Shown piece by piece: positions 41,651 through 53,029 of a stretch of DNA of 64,000 nucleotides. This DNA comes from Hirundichthys speculiger (taxonomy: Eukaryota > Chordata > Actinopteri > Beloniformes > Exocoetidae): contig JAGFBZ010001897.1 in the NCBI GenBank assembly GCA_018398805.1, forward strand, positions 124,001-188,000, written 5' to 3'. The first letter of the stretch is position 1. The number at the start of each line of letters is the position of its first letter. A program made the translations under genes and the position numbers. The notes beneath the pieces were generated by a model. That model did no database searches. It saw only the letters and a program-made list of their open reading frames with translations, and was not told where the DNA came from.

Positions 41651-42720
41651 ATTATGATAATATGGACATATTTCCCAACTTACACATGAAAATCAAAGCA
41701 AAAGCAAAAAAGATATGAAACTGAAACACTTCATTAGTAAGTTCTTCCAGAACACCAGAGGTGCCATCCTTGCGCACTACACATGGCTACAGTTGTTGGT
41801 CTGCATTCATATAGATCCTTTTTTTTCTTCTATAAGGTTCTACAAAGCACATTGCAAAGTATTTCTCAATTATCTACTCTCATCTTCTCATTATATACTA
41901 TGTATGCACTCTACATACAGTATGCAGGGCTTTGTTTCTGCAACCACACTCTGACTGGCATTCAGGATGCAATGTGGGGTTTAGCATCCTGACACGAGGA
42001 CCTGTAATCTTCCAGTTGGAGGATCACCTGCTCTTTCCACTGGATCATGATCAGCCAAACAGAGCCCATGTATAGCACTAACATTTAAGTGAAAGTATGT
42101 CATCCAAACTATTGACAATAAACAATACAATGTGAAAAGAATATTTTACATATTTGCCTCAACATTTCATGCTATAATTAAAAAAAAATGTTTCTTGGTA
42201 TGAGAGACCCAGTCGTCATATTTGATTTACGTGTTTAGACATCAATTGGTATTTCATTTGTGCATAATTATTAGGCTGTTAAGTGTTTAGTCATGGTAAG
42301 CAATATTGGTCCCCTATTTCTGTCTTCTTACAATAGTCTCATTTATGTGTGTGTTAGTGTGTGTGAGTGACAGAGAGAGAGAGAGAGAGAGAGAGGCTGC
42401 TTCCTAGTCTCTCCACGTGCCTCTCGTCTGCAGCAGCCTGCTGTTCGATGAGAACATTCAGCTAAATGTCTGATCGATAAGCGCTGGCAGCACTGCTGCT
42501 ACAGCCAGAATAATGAGGAGGAGAAGGAGGCAGGGCTTGTGAACACACTCAGTATCTGTAAATGGTTGAATGTTTGTTTAGGTGTTCTTAGTTCCTGATT
42601 TTCTATGTATGGTCTGATATGTATGCAGCTATTGGCTCATGTCACAATCTTCTCAAAGACACTTCAGTTTAATGTTTCTGCCCTGAGTGTCTTTACAATA
42701 TTTGTGTGTTTTATTCTGAA
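41651..42720. other. Non-coding stretch with a (GA)n tract
   Basis: No gene is seen. GAGAGA repeats occur at about 42372-42395, preceded by a GTGTGT run. Otherwise AT-rich unique-looking sequence. Confidence 0.5.
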
Positions 42721-43277
42721 TCGAGGTGGGCAAATCCAGTCCTAGAGGGAAAGTGTATTGCATCTCTTCGATGTTTCCCTGTTTCACCTCATATGAATCA
42801 AAGGAAAGGGTTGTTGACAGACTTGTGCAGACTTTGATGACTAGCTGATGGTGACTCATTCATTTGAATCAGGTGTGTTTTTTCAGGGAAGCATAAGGTA
42901 ATTTTTACATGCTGGACACTAGGGGTGGGCGGTACACCGGTGTCATAGTCATCACCGGTGTGACACTGCGCCACGACATGGATTTTGCAATACCGTCAAT
43001 ACCGTAATAAATCAATTATGAAATAATGAGCCTAAATAAGGCATTACATTTTCTTCAAACGTTCAGCTGTGGTCTGAATACCTGTCCTTATATACTATAG
43101 GCTATATCTTGTAGCAAATAAAAAAAATAAAACATATTCGTATCAGCTTTGCAGGACGTAAAAAGGGAGTGGCCATTAAATTAGCGTAACGAGCACTTAA
43201 CCTGGGCAATCAATAAAGAAACGACTGGTGAAACATCATAAAAAAGATCGGGCCTGTAGCATATTTTCTGAAAAGAG

Positions 43278-44139
43278 ATGAGTGGAATGGAGACCGAGGC
43301 CGTTGGAGAGGAAACTCTGGTTCCAAAAAGAGGAGGCACCTCCGTTATTTGGAACTGGTTCGGTTTTAAATCATCCGACACGGAGCAAACTTCGGTGATA
43401 TGCAAGGTTTGCCGCCGTGTTGTGACAGCAAGAGGTGGAAACACAAGCAACCTGTTTCATCACTTAAAAAACACGCACGCCCGTGAATATGAAGAGGCAA
43501 CCTGGGCCAAAACGAGCGCAAGTGGGACCAGCAGCACCAGCGGAGCATGTCCCAAGACTACACAGCTTTCACTGCAGGCATCGTTCACTGCTGCTACACC
43601 TTACGACAAGAGTAGTAAGAAATGGAAAGATATTACCAGGGCAATTACCCTATATATCGCAAAGGACATGGTGCCCATTCAAACCATAGAGAGAGATGGC
43701 TTCAGACATTTGGTTCACACTCTGGACTCAAGATACGAGCTGCCTGGTCGGAAATTTTTTAGCCAGAAGTGTCTGCCAGAGCTGTACACGGAGGTACGGG
43801 ACAGAGTCATGAACGAAATTCGCCACCTTGAAGCCTACTCGGCCACTACTGATTTATGGTCCAGCCGGACTACTGAGCCATACGTTAGCCTCACCATCCA
43901 CTTCATTGACGATGACTGGAAGTTGCGCAGCAGATGCCTACAGACCGCCTTCTTCCCTGAAGACCACACCGGAGTAATAATTGCGTTAGGACTGAAGGAT
44001 GCACTTTCTGCCTGGGGCTTGGATGAAGCGCATCTGGTGTGCATGACAACTGACAGCGGTGCAAACATGGTGCGCGCTCTGGAAATCAATAAATGGACGA
44101 GACTCGCATGTTTTGGACACAGACTGCACAACGCTATTG
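43278..44139 (+). pseudogene. ZBED-like hAT transposase, exon 1
   Basis: ATG at 43278. A BED zinc finger occupies residues about 27-67: aromatic WNWFGF, C42 and C45 (ICKVCRRV), then H62 and H67 (LFHHLKNTH). The RNase H-like core starts with LDSRYELPGRKFFSQKCLPE, includes the first catalytic aspartate region ATTDLWSSRTTEPYVSLT and the second in MTTDSGANMVRAL, and reaches CFGHRLHNAIG. Splice donor GTAAGT follows at 44140. This exon has no stop or frameshift. The BED finger binds transposon ends in the family. It is labelled pseudogene because exon 2 is broken. Confidence 0.9.
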
Positions 44140-44533
44140 GTAAGTTACACTATCTAAACCTAACATTTCATATTCAGAAAATTTGTCAAGTCCTTTTCTG
44201 TTTGTATTTAATAAAATAAGACAAAAACAAATGTAAGGGTGCCACATTAGTATTGTATTGTTCATTGTTAGTATTGTTTAGCCGTGATTCCTCTGGGGAC
44301 CGGATCAGAAAGTAAAAAAAAAACACACATATAAAATACAAATATCAACATCAGATTATATGAAAAATATAATTTAAAAATATGTACAATATGTCTGTGT
44401 TTAAAATGAAAAAGCTGTACTATTTGTAAATACTTATGCTGCTCTTCAGTTAATGGTTTATTAAGTTTTTCGACTATGATAACCTACTTTTCCAACTATG
44501 CTAATATCTTTATTCATTCTTTTTACTTCCCAG

Positions 44534-46075
44534 AGAGGAGTGTCCAACCTGATGCTCGAGTTGCACGTGTTGTGGAAAAAATTAGATCCGATCTTGATGA
44601 GAAAATCAGAATAGAATTTATTACAGAGAAAGAAGACAGACATACAAATACTTGTGGCCACAAGGAGAGCCACCAGCCACCACTCGCAGAGTGCCGGCTA
44701 ATGACTCTGCAGATACAAGATGAAGCTGATTTTTATACCAGACAGCAAGGTGTTACAGGTTTGCATACAGAGTGTAGACACAGCAGGTGGTGGAGGCAGA
44801 CAGTTGAGTTGCCTTAGCCATTTGTCTCAAGACAGACTGATTGAGTTTATACAGAGGCATTTGTTTAAACAGACTGATTGAGTTTAGCAACTTTAAAAAG
44901 TCCCTTGGTCAAGGAGTTATTTAGTTGATGCTAATTGAATTTAGGAAGTCACAGCTGACCCCCGTAATTTGCCTTTGTCAGACATTTGGTCTCGTGTGAC
45001 ACAGACAAATCACTTCTAAACATATTGTTAGATGACAAAATTACAAGATGAAATAAACCAAATAAAAATTTCCACCACACACGGGCCACAGGTATGTGCA
45101 AAAAAGTGGTCAGTTCATTCTCCTACAGCTGGAAAAAGAAGAAGGCCCTGACCAGTGCACAGAGAGAGCTGAACCTGCCCCCCCACAAGCTGGTCACAGA
45201 ATCCCCAACAAGGTGGGGGTCCCGTGTCAAAATGATGGAAAGGGTGTTGGAGCAGGAGAAGGAGAAAGGCCATCACTCAAGTCCTGGCAGCAGACCAAAA
45301 GTCACGTCACCTTCTACCCACCTGGCAAGACATTGAGGTGTTGGAGGCCATAACCAAAGCACTGAAGCCTCTGCAAGATTTTACAGATGCCCTGTCAGGA
45401 GAGGAGTATGTTAGTGTCTCCTATGTCAAGCCAGTCCTGCATCTTCTCAATTCAGATATTTTGAAGCCAGAAGAAGACAAAGCAGGACTGTGCGAGGACA
45501 TCAAGAAGAGGGTCCTGGATTATTTAAACGAAAAATACAACGATCCTGCCACTGACGAGCTGCTCACCATGGCAACATTCCTGGACCCACGGTTCAAGAC
45601 CACCTACATACCACCCGAAAAGTTGGAGGAAGTGAGGAGCAGAGTGGCTACAGAAACCAAAGCACTGGAGGAGAAGACAGCCACAGATGCCTCTTCCACA
45701 GAGGACCAAAGCAAGGGGGAAACTAGCACTGCTCCTGCACAACTGAAAAAGCCCAAGACCAGCCTGGGCAGTTTCTTCAAAAAGAGCAGCAGTGCACCAC
45801 CAAAGCAGCAGGGCATTGACATGGAGCTAGATGGCTACCTGCTGATGGTGACGGCTGACAGTGACTCTGATCCACTGGAGTGGTGGCGTCTCCAGTGTTC
45901 CCACTTCCCCCGCATTAGCCGCCTGGCAAAAAAATACTTATGCATCCCAGCCACAAGCTCACCCTCCGAGCGTGCATTCAGCACAGGGGGCAATATTGTA
46001 ACAAGTTCCAGGGCATCACTGAAGCCAGAAAATGTTGACAGGCTGGTGTTCCTGGCAAAGAACTTGAATGTCTAG
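44534..46075 (+). pseudogene. ZBED-like hAT transposase, exon 2
   Basis: Acceptor TTCCCAG ends at 44533. ERSVQPDARVAR precedes the solo LTR. After it come CKKVVSSFSYSWKKKK and TESPTRWGSRVKMMERVLEQ. A 7-nt insertion GAGAAAG at about 45258 shifts the frame. The next frame continues to the end with IEVLEAITKALKPLQDFTDA, FLDPRFKTTY, an SLGSFFKKSS linker, and the hAT C-terminal dimerisation domain (EWWRLQCSHFPRISRLAKKY, SSPSERAFSTGG, PENVDRLVFLAKNL) with stop at 46073. Confidence 0.9.
44568..45079. mobile_element. 512-bp solo LTR-like insertion in hAT exon 2
   Basis: The sequence starts TGTTGTGG and ends CCACCACA, flanked by a 4-bp duplication CACG (44564-44567, 45080-45083). With one CACG and no insert the exon frame is continuous across the junction. 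TG..CA ends, the length and the 4-bp duplication fit an ERV-type solo LTR. No coding is present. Orientation is not certain. Confidence 0.75.
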
Positions 46076-46559
46076 TTTCATCAGAGTTTGGATGAAGAGA
46101 GAGTTAGTTTTTGTGAAAAGTACACGTTATTACACTGTTCTTGTGTTACTAAACTGCTAATTTTTGTTTTGTTGTACACTGTTAAGTAAGATCTTTAGTT
46201 TTTTTGCCAAATAAATATGTTGAGAATGCATAATACTCTCCCATGTCTCTTTTTGATAAGGATACCTACCATTTACTTATTATATTATAAAAATATTAAC
46301 TTTATTCACATAAAGGGACAAGACAGGCTACTCCTCCCAAAACGTACCAAAAAATACCGTGATATTATACCGTCACCGTTCAAAAGATGAAAAATACCGT
46401 GATATTAATTTTAGGTCATATCGCCCACCCCTACTGGACACATGCTGGACACTAGCCCTCAAGGAGTAGATTTACCCACCCTGATGTAGAATAAAACAGA
46501 CAAATATCGTATTGTATCGACACTTGGGGCAGGAACATTGTAGATGGTCTTCACTTAAA

Positions 46560-47190
46560 CAGCACCTTTTGAACAGGTTATGTAAAGATCTTTTAAAGTC
46601 CCCCAGTAGAACAATGGAGTCCCCACTCTGAGCACTTTCTAACACTCCTACTAAGTACTCCAAGAAGGCAAAATACTCTGAATTGCTTTTTAGTGCATAG
46701 GCATGACCTGAATTCTCAGAGAATCCTCTAACCTACTAGGGATTAGAGAATATACAGATTTGAAGCTGGGGGTCTATAAGTATCCTCACTCCAGCTTCAC
46801 GCATTTAATCCTGAACAAGTCCAGAGTGGAATATGGTTCAGTCTTTCTGAAGGAGATTGGTTCCACACTGTCCGTTGAAGTGAGCCTGACTGCATGTTGT
46901 TTCAGAAGCCAAGAGTCAGCGTGCCAAGGTCTCTGCCTTCAGCTGCAACCCAAATTGTAAAGTACTCTCCCCTGCGCAGGGCTTTGTGGGGTCTTCTTCT
47001 GCTTCCTTTATGCACTGACTATTTCCACCCTGTCTCTTGTCTAAGTTTGAGATTGTCCTGGATAATCTCATAGCACTAACTTTGTCTTCTTTCTGTAGTC
47101 TCTCTCCCTTCTCCTTTTGCAGGTCCCACAATGGTGTTGATGGTTCCTACTGCAGCTGCTGCTCAGTTCCTTCTCCTGTATTACCTATGG
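46560..47190 (-). pseudogene. RTE/Rex3-like endonuclease relic
   Basis: The - strand shows [20 protein letters not shown] followed by DF, matching the endonuclease middle block of Rex3-type elements. The upstream frame has TIFHSGLVQ and MREAGVRILIDPQ, parallel to LFHSGVAPGERRRAGVGILI in the copy at 41 kb. Many stops and shifts make this an older insertion. It includes the block that is deleted from the 39-kb Rex3. Confidence 0.6.
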
Positions 47191-47716
47191 CGGGCAGTAC
47201 AGTAGTGCAGTACAGTAGTGCTATGAAGTGTCATCTTGCTATGACACTTAATAGCAAAATGGTTTAGTTGGATCTCAGTTCAGTTGGGTTTTTCTCAGTG
47301 GAGGTAACAGGTATAATTATGGAGATAACACCAAAAAAATAAATCGATCTAATTAATGTGTGTGTGGCAGTGAGAGAAAGCTGGTTGAGTTGTAATAGCA
47401 CCTTGAGTGGTCCCGGGTCTAGAGCGGCGCTATTTGAGAACATTGTTGCTGTTGTGGTCTGCCCCATTGTAGTGTGGGCACAGCCAAGTGCCATGCTCAG
47501 TAGGGGATCCAAGGCAGACTGAGATCATGATGGTTGGTAATAATGATGAAAATACTTACCATTGTTATTGTTAGTATTACTGTTATCTTGTTATCTGAAT
47601 GAGTGATATTAATACAAATAGTCATTCAGGCTAACAAGGTCCATGTCAGGTGTTAAGGGACCAGGGCACGCTAGTAAGAAAGTTCAGGGTCAACATAACA
47701 CCACTGAGATTGGGTA
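47191..47716. other. Non-coding stretch
   Basis: A short CAGTAGTG-type local repeat occurs near 47200-47222. Otherwise nothing is recognised. Confidence 0.5.
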
Positions 47717-48011
47717 TTAACCCTTTAAGCGCCAAAGTCGCAATATTGCGACAAGCAACATTGCTGAATAAAACAGGCTGTATCTATAAATGTGGTGCCG
47801 AATCATGTCACTACTTTTCACCAGGAGATAGGAGACATGTGTGCCTGTAATCTGAGTAGATTTTTTGGGGGTGGTGCCATTCAAAGTTTCAGAGAAAAAT
47901 ATTTTGCAAAATACCCACCGTTGCAGACTCAGGGCAGCGCAGCAGCGGTAGTAGAGCTGAACGGAGCGAGAGCAGAACAGAGCGAAAGAGTATTTTTTTC
48001 ATTTACTTACG

Positions 48012-48567
48012 ATGCCGAGAGGCCGGTTTACCATCAACGAAGTACTTCGTCAGTTACTGACTGACTCCGATTCCGAGGAGGAAAACGTAGAGTTGTTCAG
48101 TGACGAAGAAACTGACATGAGTAGTAACGGCGGGTCCGCACGCCATAGTCCACAACCATCACACAGTATAACAGGTGCTTCACCTCAGTGTGGCTTGCAA
48201 AAAACAAGCAGAGGATGTGGTTGGGATGTCAGAGGGTCTCATAACATCCGCGATTATGGGTGAATGTAGCGGGGATGAAAACAGCCACGGTTGTGGAAGC
48301 CGCGGGAGAAAACACACCGCAAATGGCGGTGGAAATGGCGTTCAACGCCGCACCACAAATCACGGCGGCAATGATTATAATGATGATGGCTGGGAATTCT
48401 TGAGAGGAGAGGAAGAATATTTAAAGTGGTTCCCAAATTTTGATGAGCCTGTTGGTTATTGTGGAGACGATCTGACAAATTTTGAGCCACTTGATTTCAT
48501 CTCTCTTTTTCTGAATTATGAATTCTGGAGCCTCATCACCCATGAAACATCCGTCAGTGTGGAGTAG
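48012..48567 (+). pseudogene. piggyBac transposase N-terminal remnant, copy 2
   Basis: It starts MPRGRFTINEVLRQLL, followed by the acidic NVELFSDEETDMSS region. A frameshift leads into WEFLRGEEEYLKWFPNFDEP and PLDFISLFLNYEFWSLI, then the same stop after SVSVE as copy 1. Differences between the copies are mostly amino-acid-changing, so there is no sign of selection on the protein. Confidence 0.75.
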
Positions 48568-48774
48568 GTCTTTGTGCTGTGTCTTGCAATGAAAGATACC
48601 ACACACTGAAAAACTACAAGCAGTGCCATCTTGATCATTGAAGGTCTTTGAAAATAATACAATTCTATATGGCCCCCAAACAGTGCCTAAAGATTATACA
48701 ATCAGTGAATTTATTTCTATCAAAAATTGTATTTCATACTGAATATATTTCACATTGACTGTTGAAAGTATTCC

Positions 48775-49340
48775 CTTATCTCAAACCACTCAAACTATAG
48801 CCTTTTGAAATCTTTATAAGAAAATTGACATTTTCCAATATGGCTGCCACCTGTTGATGTCACAATATGCAAATTAGTTGACAATTTACTTACAGCCCAA
48901 ATTTTGCTTCAACAATATTTCTCAATTATAGTATGCCCTTATCTCAAACCACTTTCAAATTGCAGCCTTTTGAAATCTTGAAAACAAAAATGAATGTTTT
49001 CTATGCCTGCCACCTGGTGATGTCACAATAATCAAATTAGATGACAAATCTACTTCCATCCCCAATTTTGGTTCACACTGAAGATATTTCTCATTTACAG
49101 TATGGCTTTATCTCAAACCACGTTAAAGTTATAGCCTTTTGAAACCTTGATATCAAAATTGAACATTTCCCAATATGGCCACCACCTTGTGACGTCATAA
49201 TATGCAAATTATTTGAACAATTTCACTCCTATCACAGACTTTGAGTCATACTGAACAATTTTCTAATTGACAGTATACGTCTATCTCAAACTGCTTTCAA
49301 GTTATAGCCTTTTGAAATCTTGATATCAAACTTGAATATT
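48775..49340 (+). repeat. Internal tandem repeats of piggyBac copy 2
   Basis: TATCTCAAAC-type unit starts recur at about 48779, 48941, 49110 and 49282 with the same order and spacing as in copy 1. Confidence 0.85.
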
Positions 49341-49479
49341 TTCTTGAAAAAACTCCTAAAGGGTTAAGTCCCAATAACACGTAACACAAGGTGCTCTTGA
49401 AACAAGGGCAGCTGCCTTGAGAGAGAGAATCATAAAGTCTTGGGGGAACTCAACTACCTCCTATTTGCCAAAGCTAAAC

Positions 49480-50725
49480 AAAGCACCACTAAAATACCTA
49501 CTAGAGGATATGACCACAGCACTATGAACTCTCCCTACCAACACCATCACAGAGACCAGTCAGTTAATATATGCAGCAGCAACAGTAGTCCTTGAGATGC
49601 TTGGCTACAAGATGAACAGTATGAACAGCAAAAGTAGATGGAAGGTGCAAAAACCCTTTCCATGGCAAAGATAGCTGGAGGCAAAAATCATGGTTACCTG
49701 GAGAGAAGTTAGTGTTCTATCAAAGAGACAGAAGGTTGTGAACATTCAGAAAAGGTTGCCCAGGAAATATAGCAAACTGTCCACAGCAGATGCACTGGAA
49801 ACCTGGCCACCTGCCTCAAGAGATACACCTTGGAAGTAGAGACCAGGAAAATAAATAGGAGGTTCACCAACAACCCATCCAAAGTCTACTCTCAATGGCA
49901 GGGCAGTAAGGTGGCAGAAGACCCACCCAGGTTAGAGACGGAGCCAAGGCAACACATAACACCAATGCCCAGTGGCTGGTGGAGCTACAAGCAGAGCACA
50001 GCAACAGCTAGTTACACTCCATGAAAGCCTGGCAGCACAAATGACCCACCTATATTGGCTTTCCCCAAGCCCACCCATAGTGGCTTCCATCATGAAGGAA
50101 CCCCAGAATGGAACAATACTGTCCAACTACTGGCCTATATCCTGGCTCAACACTACATTTATGCTCATATCAATTCAACAGAAGAGAATTGGCAATAACA
50201 CCAGAGAGGCCAAGCACCAGTTACTGGTTGACAGAGCAGTCGCCTGTTAAGACTGCAAGTCCAGAAGCACCAACCTGTGGACTGCATGTCTGGATTGATG
50301 ACCAGAATGCCTATGACTGAATGTCACACATATGGATACTGGAGTGCTTGAAGCTGTATAAGATCAACAGGATACCGATTGCCTTCATCCACAACTCAAT
50401 GATGCTGTGGAAGACAACTCTGGAGATCAACTCAAACAGGTGAGCATCAAATGCCATATGTACCAAGGAGATGTCCTGCCCCCCTGTTGTTCTGCCTAGG
50501 CCTGAACTCCCTCAGTCAGATCATCTACAACTAAACTCAAATTTATTCATAAAGCACTTTAAAAAACAGCGCAGCTGACCAAAGTAGTGAGCACTATGGA
50601 GCAAGAGTAGCTACAGATACAAATTCTGAAATGGGGTGGCCATCAGCCACCTTCTCTACATCAAGTTGTACGCCAAAAATGAGTGTAACATTGACTCCCT
50701 GATTCACTGTCATAGTCTCATCATT
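49480..50725 (+). pseudogene. R2/R4-like LINE reverse transcriptase relic
   Basis: Scattered frames give LIYAAATVVLEMLGYKMNS, REVSVLSKRQKVV, ALETW, NRRFTNNPSKVYSQWQGSK, HESLAAQMTHLYW, and GTILSNYWPISWLNTTFMLI where NYRPITCL is expected. They continue with IGNNTREAKHQLLVDRAV, IKCHMYQGDVLPP (for GDALSP) and KLYAKNE. This is the order of a site-specific-type (R2/R4/Dong-like) RT. The YMDD aspartates are deleted just before KLYAKNE, and an unrelated repeat (50530-50600) is inserted. It is an old relic. Confidence 0.6.
50530..50600 (-). repeat. LINE-tail-like repeat inserted in the R2/R4-like relic
   Basis: AAACTCAAATTTATTCATAA and AGCACTTTAAAAAACAGCGC form the reverse complement of the tail type seen at 241-372. 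It interrupts the RT relic between GLNPLSQII-like and LLYMDD-like positions. Confidence 0.5.
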
Positions 50726-51111
50726 TTCAGTGCTTACCATATACAACCATAGAGGTCTGCAGCTCTCTCCCTTTTACAGATTGTGCCACTTATTTGGAGA
50801 CACTCTCTTGGATTCTGATCTCAACTTGCACTCTAAATACTGTTACAAATGTACATTTTTCTCCAGTGTGTTTATCACTTGGCCAGTCAGTGCTCACCTG
50901 CTCGGATAAAGGACTTCACACCATCCCTAATCTTCTAACCCTCCTCTCCTGCCTACCTACCTCACTACCTACCTCCTCACTACCTACCTGCTCCAGCTTC
51001 CCCAGAGATATTCACCTGTTCTGCATGAGCCCCAGTTTTCCCTTCAGACTCTACTGTAAGTTTCAACAAACCTTTTAACTCTACATCCTCTGCCAGTTTT
51101 TTTCCTGAGCC
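50726..51111. other. Non-coding stretch with CTACCTAC-rich patch
   Basis: No gene is seen. A pyrimidine-rich CCTACCTACCTCACTACC patch lies at 50950-50992. The sequence before the next hAT end may be a decayed LTR but cannot be assigned. Confidence 0.4.
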
Positions 51112-51186
51112 CAGGGCCGGTTTTTGCTATGGGCAATGTGGGCGACCGCCCAGGGCGCAATCTAAAAAAATAAATAAATTTAAAAA
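51112..51186 (+). mobile_element. hAT-type left end, outer element
   Basis: CAGGGCCGGTTTTTGC, then GGGCGACCGCCCAGGGCGCA, resemble the left terminus of a fish hAT. A matching right end was not found. CGCCCAGGGCGCAA also occurs in direct orientation at 58391. The spliced hAT exons at 57319-58205 might belong to this element, separated by later insertions, but that is only a possibility. Confidence 0.4.
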
Positions 51187-51539
51187 ATTGGCTGGGCGAT
51201 TTTTCGATTTCGATTTTATTTGCGATGTAAAGTTTCTCTACAATTATAAATGACACGTTCGATGAGCCGACGCCTTCAAAAAAAATAATTCATCAAAGTT
51301 TTCACAGACCTGAGAATAGCCAATCATATCTAAACAGCGCCGCACGTAACCAATCAGTTGGAAGAGAGCCGTAAAGTCGGGTTGTGCACACGCACAACAT
51401 ACCCACACGTGTAGAAGCTAGCAGCGGTGCAAACAAAGCCGTGGTGATGTTTGTTTCAGCGTTTAAAACAATGCCACCCACTAGACAGGTAATGCCCCCT
51501 CGAACACCAGTAAGAGGAAGCTTGATCAACAGACCATAC

Positions 51540-52126
51540 AGTCTGCTCTTTACAGCATCATGGCGTATGAAAAAGCGACACAAAGACTTTGCACAAGCAA
51601 TCACACGATTCATTGCAAAAGGCATGCTTCCAATACGCACTGTCGAAACAGAAGAATTTAAAAACCTAATCAAAGTGATCGACCCTCGTCGAGGGTCGAT
51701 CACTTTGAGGTGATAACGAGGGTCCCTCGTTATCAACTCCCAGGGCGCAAACACTTCTCACAGACAGCAATCCCACACCTGTATGCAGAGTCCAGAGGGA
51801 TGATTGAGAGGGACCTGCCAGCCGTGGCATACTTCGCCACCACATCGGACTTGTGGTCAAGTCGAACGTCCAAACCACAAACGAGCCTCACTGCTCACTA
51901 CATTGACCAAAACTGGGCTTTGAAAAGCAAATCCCTCCCAACGACATACTTTCCAGATGCTGCCGAAGCAATTGCACCAGGACTGTCAGAATCGCTTGCT
52001 TCGTGGGGGCTAAGTGAAAGCAAACAAGTCTGCATTACTACAGATAGTGGAGCAAATATGGTGAAACCTCCCTCAACAACTGGACTGGCCTGCAGTGTTT
52101 TGGCCACCGACTTCACTCAGCTGTTG
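51540..52126 (+). pseudogene. ZBED-like hAT transposase, exon 1 (second copy)
   Basis: KKRHKDFAQAITRFIAKGML, then VETEEFKNLIKVIDPR, leads into the twin palindrome. Beyond it, YQLPGRKHFSQTAIPHLY, FATTSDLWSSRTSKPQTSLT and CITTDSGANMV are the same core blocks as in the 43-kb transposase. Donor-like GTAAGA follows at 52127. The BED finger is not visible upstream. The frame is broken by the palindromic insertion. Confidence 0.8.
51670..51735. repeat. Twin adjacent palindromes splitting the hAT frame
   Basis: Palindrome 1 (51670-51708) has 19-bp arms around a single T (TCAAAGTGATCGACCCTCG / its complement). Palindrome 2 (51711-51735) has 12-bp arms TGATAACGAGGG around a single T. The expected coding sequence reads GACCCTCG directly into TTATCAACTCCC, so about 36 bp of locally copied inverted sequence has been added. 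Confidence 0.95.
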
Positions 52127-53029
52127 GTAAGATGAATAGCTGAATTGAATACCTTAATTGTATTTTCAGGTCATATAAATATGAAAGAAAAAAACTAATG
52201 TTCATTATTATGTTTTAAACTATTAAAAAAAATAGACAAGAACATTTTACAATGAGAGTCAATACTCTTCATAATGTTTATTAGGCCACCCTTAAAATAA
52301 TGCTTTATGTATTTCTCAAAGATTTTTTTGCCACCTCAGAAGAGCATGGGCGGAGTTTTCGGGGGGGCAGGGGTAGCATTGCTCCCCCTGGTGGCTGAAA
52401 TATGTAATTGCATTGTCAACGAACTGGCAAAAATAAATAAATGTTTTTGACCGTAATGTTTTTTTTAAAGTCCAAAATAAACTGCAGTATATTGTGACAG
52501 TTAAATGAATCATGTTATATTTTGTTTCTTAATACATTTCGTTTTAAGCAGTCATGTGGCGTAGTGACGTTAACTGTTTACGTCAGCTACGTGGAGGTTT
52601 CCCTCTCAGTATCAGACAGTCTTGCTTACTTAGTCAGTATCCTGTTGCAACTACTGGTTTTGAACATCATCTAATCTTGGACTTCATGGTTTCGTGGTGA
52701 GTGTATCTTGTGTGCCATCATGTGTGCGCGAGTTTGCGCATATGTGTGCATGCGCGCCGGTCCGCGTGCATGCGCGCCGGTTCGTGTGAGAATGCGCCCG
52801 TTTGTTGAAAGTGCTTAACAATTTTTGCCCCCCCCGACGCAAAAGTCAAACTACACTTATGCAGAAGATTCTAAACTACGCAAACGATGTTGGATTCATC
52901 CCCTTGTCTATTAATTTTAAAAAAGAGTGTCTTGAATTTCCAGACCCTCATATGCAATATTCTGTATTATGTATATTCATTCTGGTTTCTTATTCTGTTT
53001 TTGTTTGTTTGTTTTGTTTTTACCCTCTG

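Larger units (their letters stand above)
42920..46433 (+). mobile_element. ZBED-like hAT transposon, 3.5 kb
   Basis: A perfect 8-bp duplication CTGGACAC lies on both sides (42912-42919, 46434-46441). The ends are TAGGGGTGGGCGGTACACC and, inward from the right, TAGGGGTGGGCGATATGAC. It encodes a two-exon transposase. A solo LTR (44568-45079) and a 7-nt insertion break the second exon. Apart from those it is nearly complete. Confidence 0.95.
42722..46483. mobile_element. Small hAT-type MITE, split by a larger hAT
   Basis: GAGGTGGGCAAATCCAGTCC at 42723 and, inverted, AGGGTGGGTAAATCTACTCC at 46463-46482 form terminal inverted repeats, both followed inward by AGAGGG or GAGGG. Without the insert the MITE would be roughly 250 bp. 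Its own target duplication was not found. Confidence 0.6.
47721..49363 (+). mobile_element. Non-autonomous piggyBac-type element, copy 2
   Basis: TTAA flanks both sides (47717-47720, 49364-49367). The left end CCCTTTAAGCGCC is identical to copy 1. The right end has lost 6 bp (TGGCGC) from the inverted repeat, leaving AACTCCTAAAGGG. The rest aligns with copy 1 along its whole length with scattered substitutions. The damaged right end should impair remobilisation. Confidence 0.9.

Noticed and set aside
39230..41718. Several long + strand open frames across 39.2-41.7 kb
   Set aside because: They are antisense shadows of the GC-rich Rex3 coding strand and show no family motifs.
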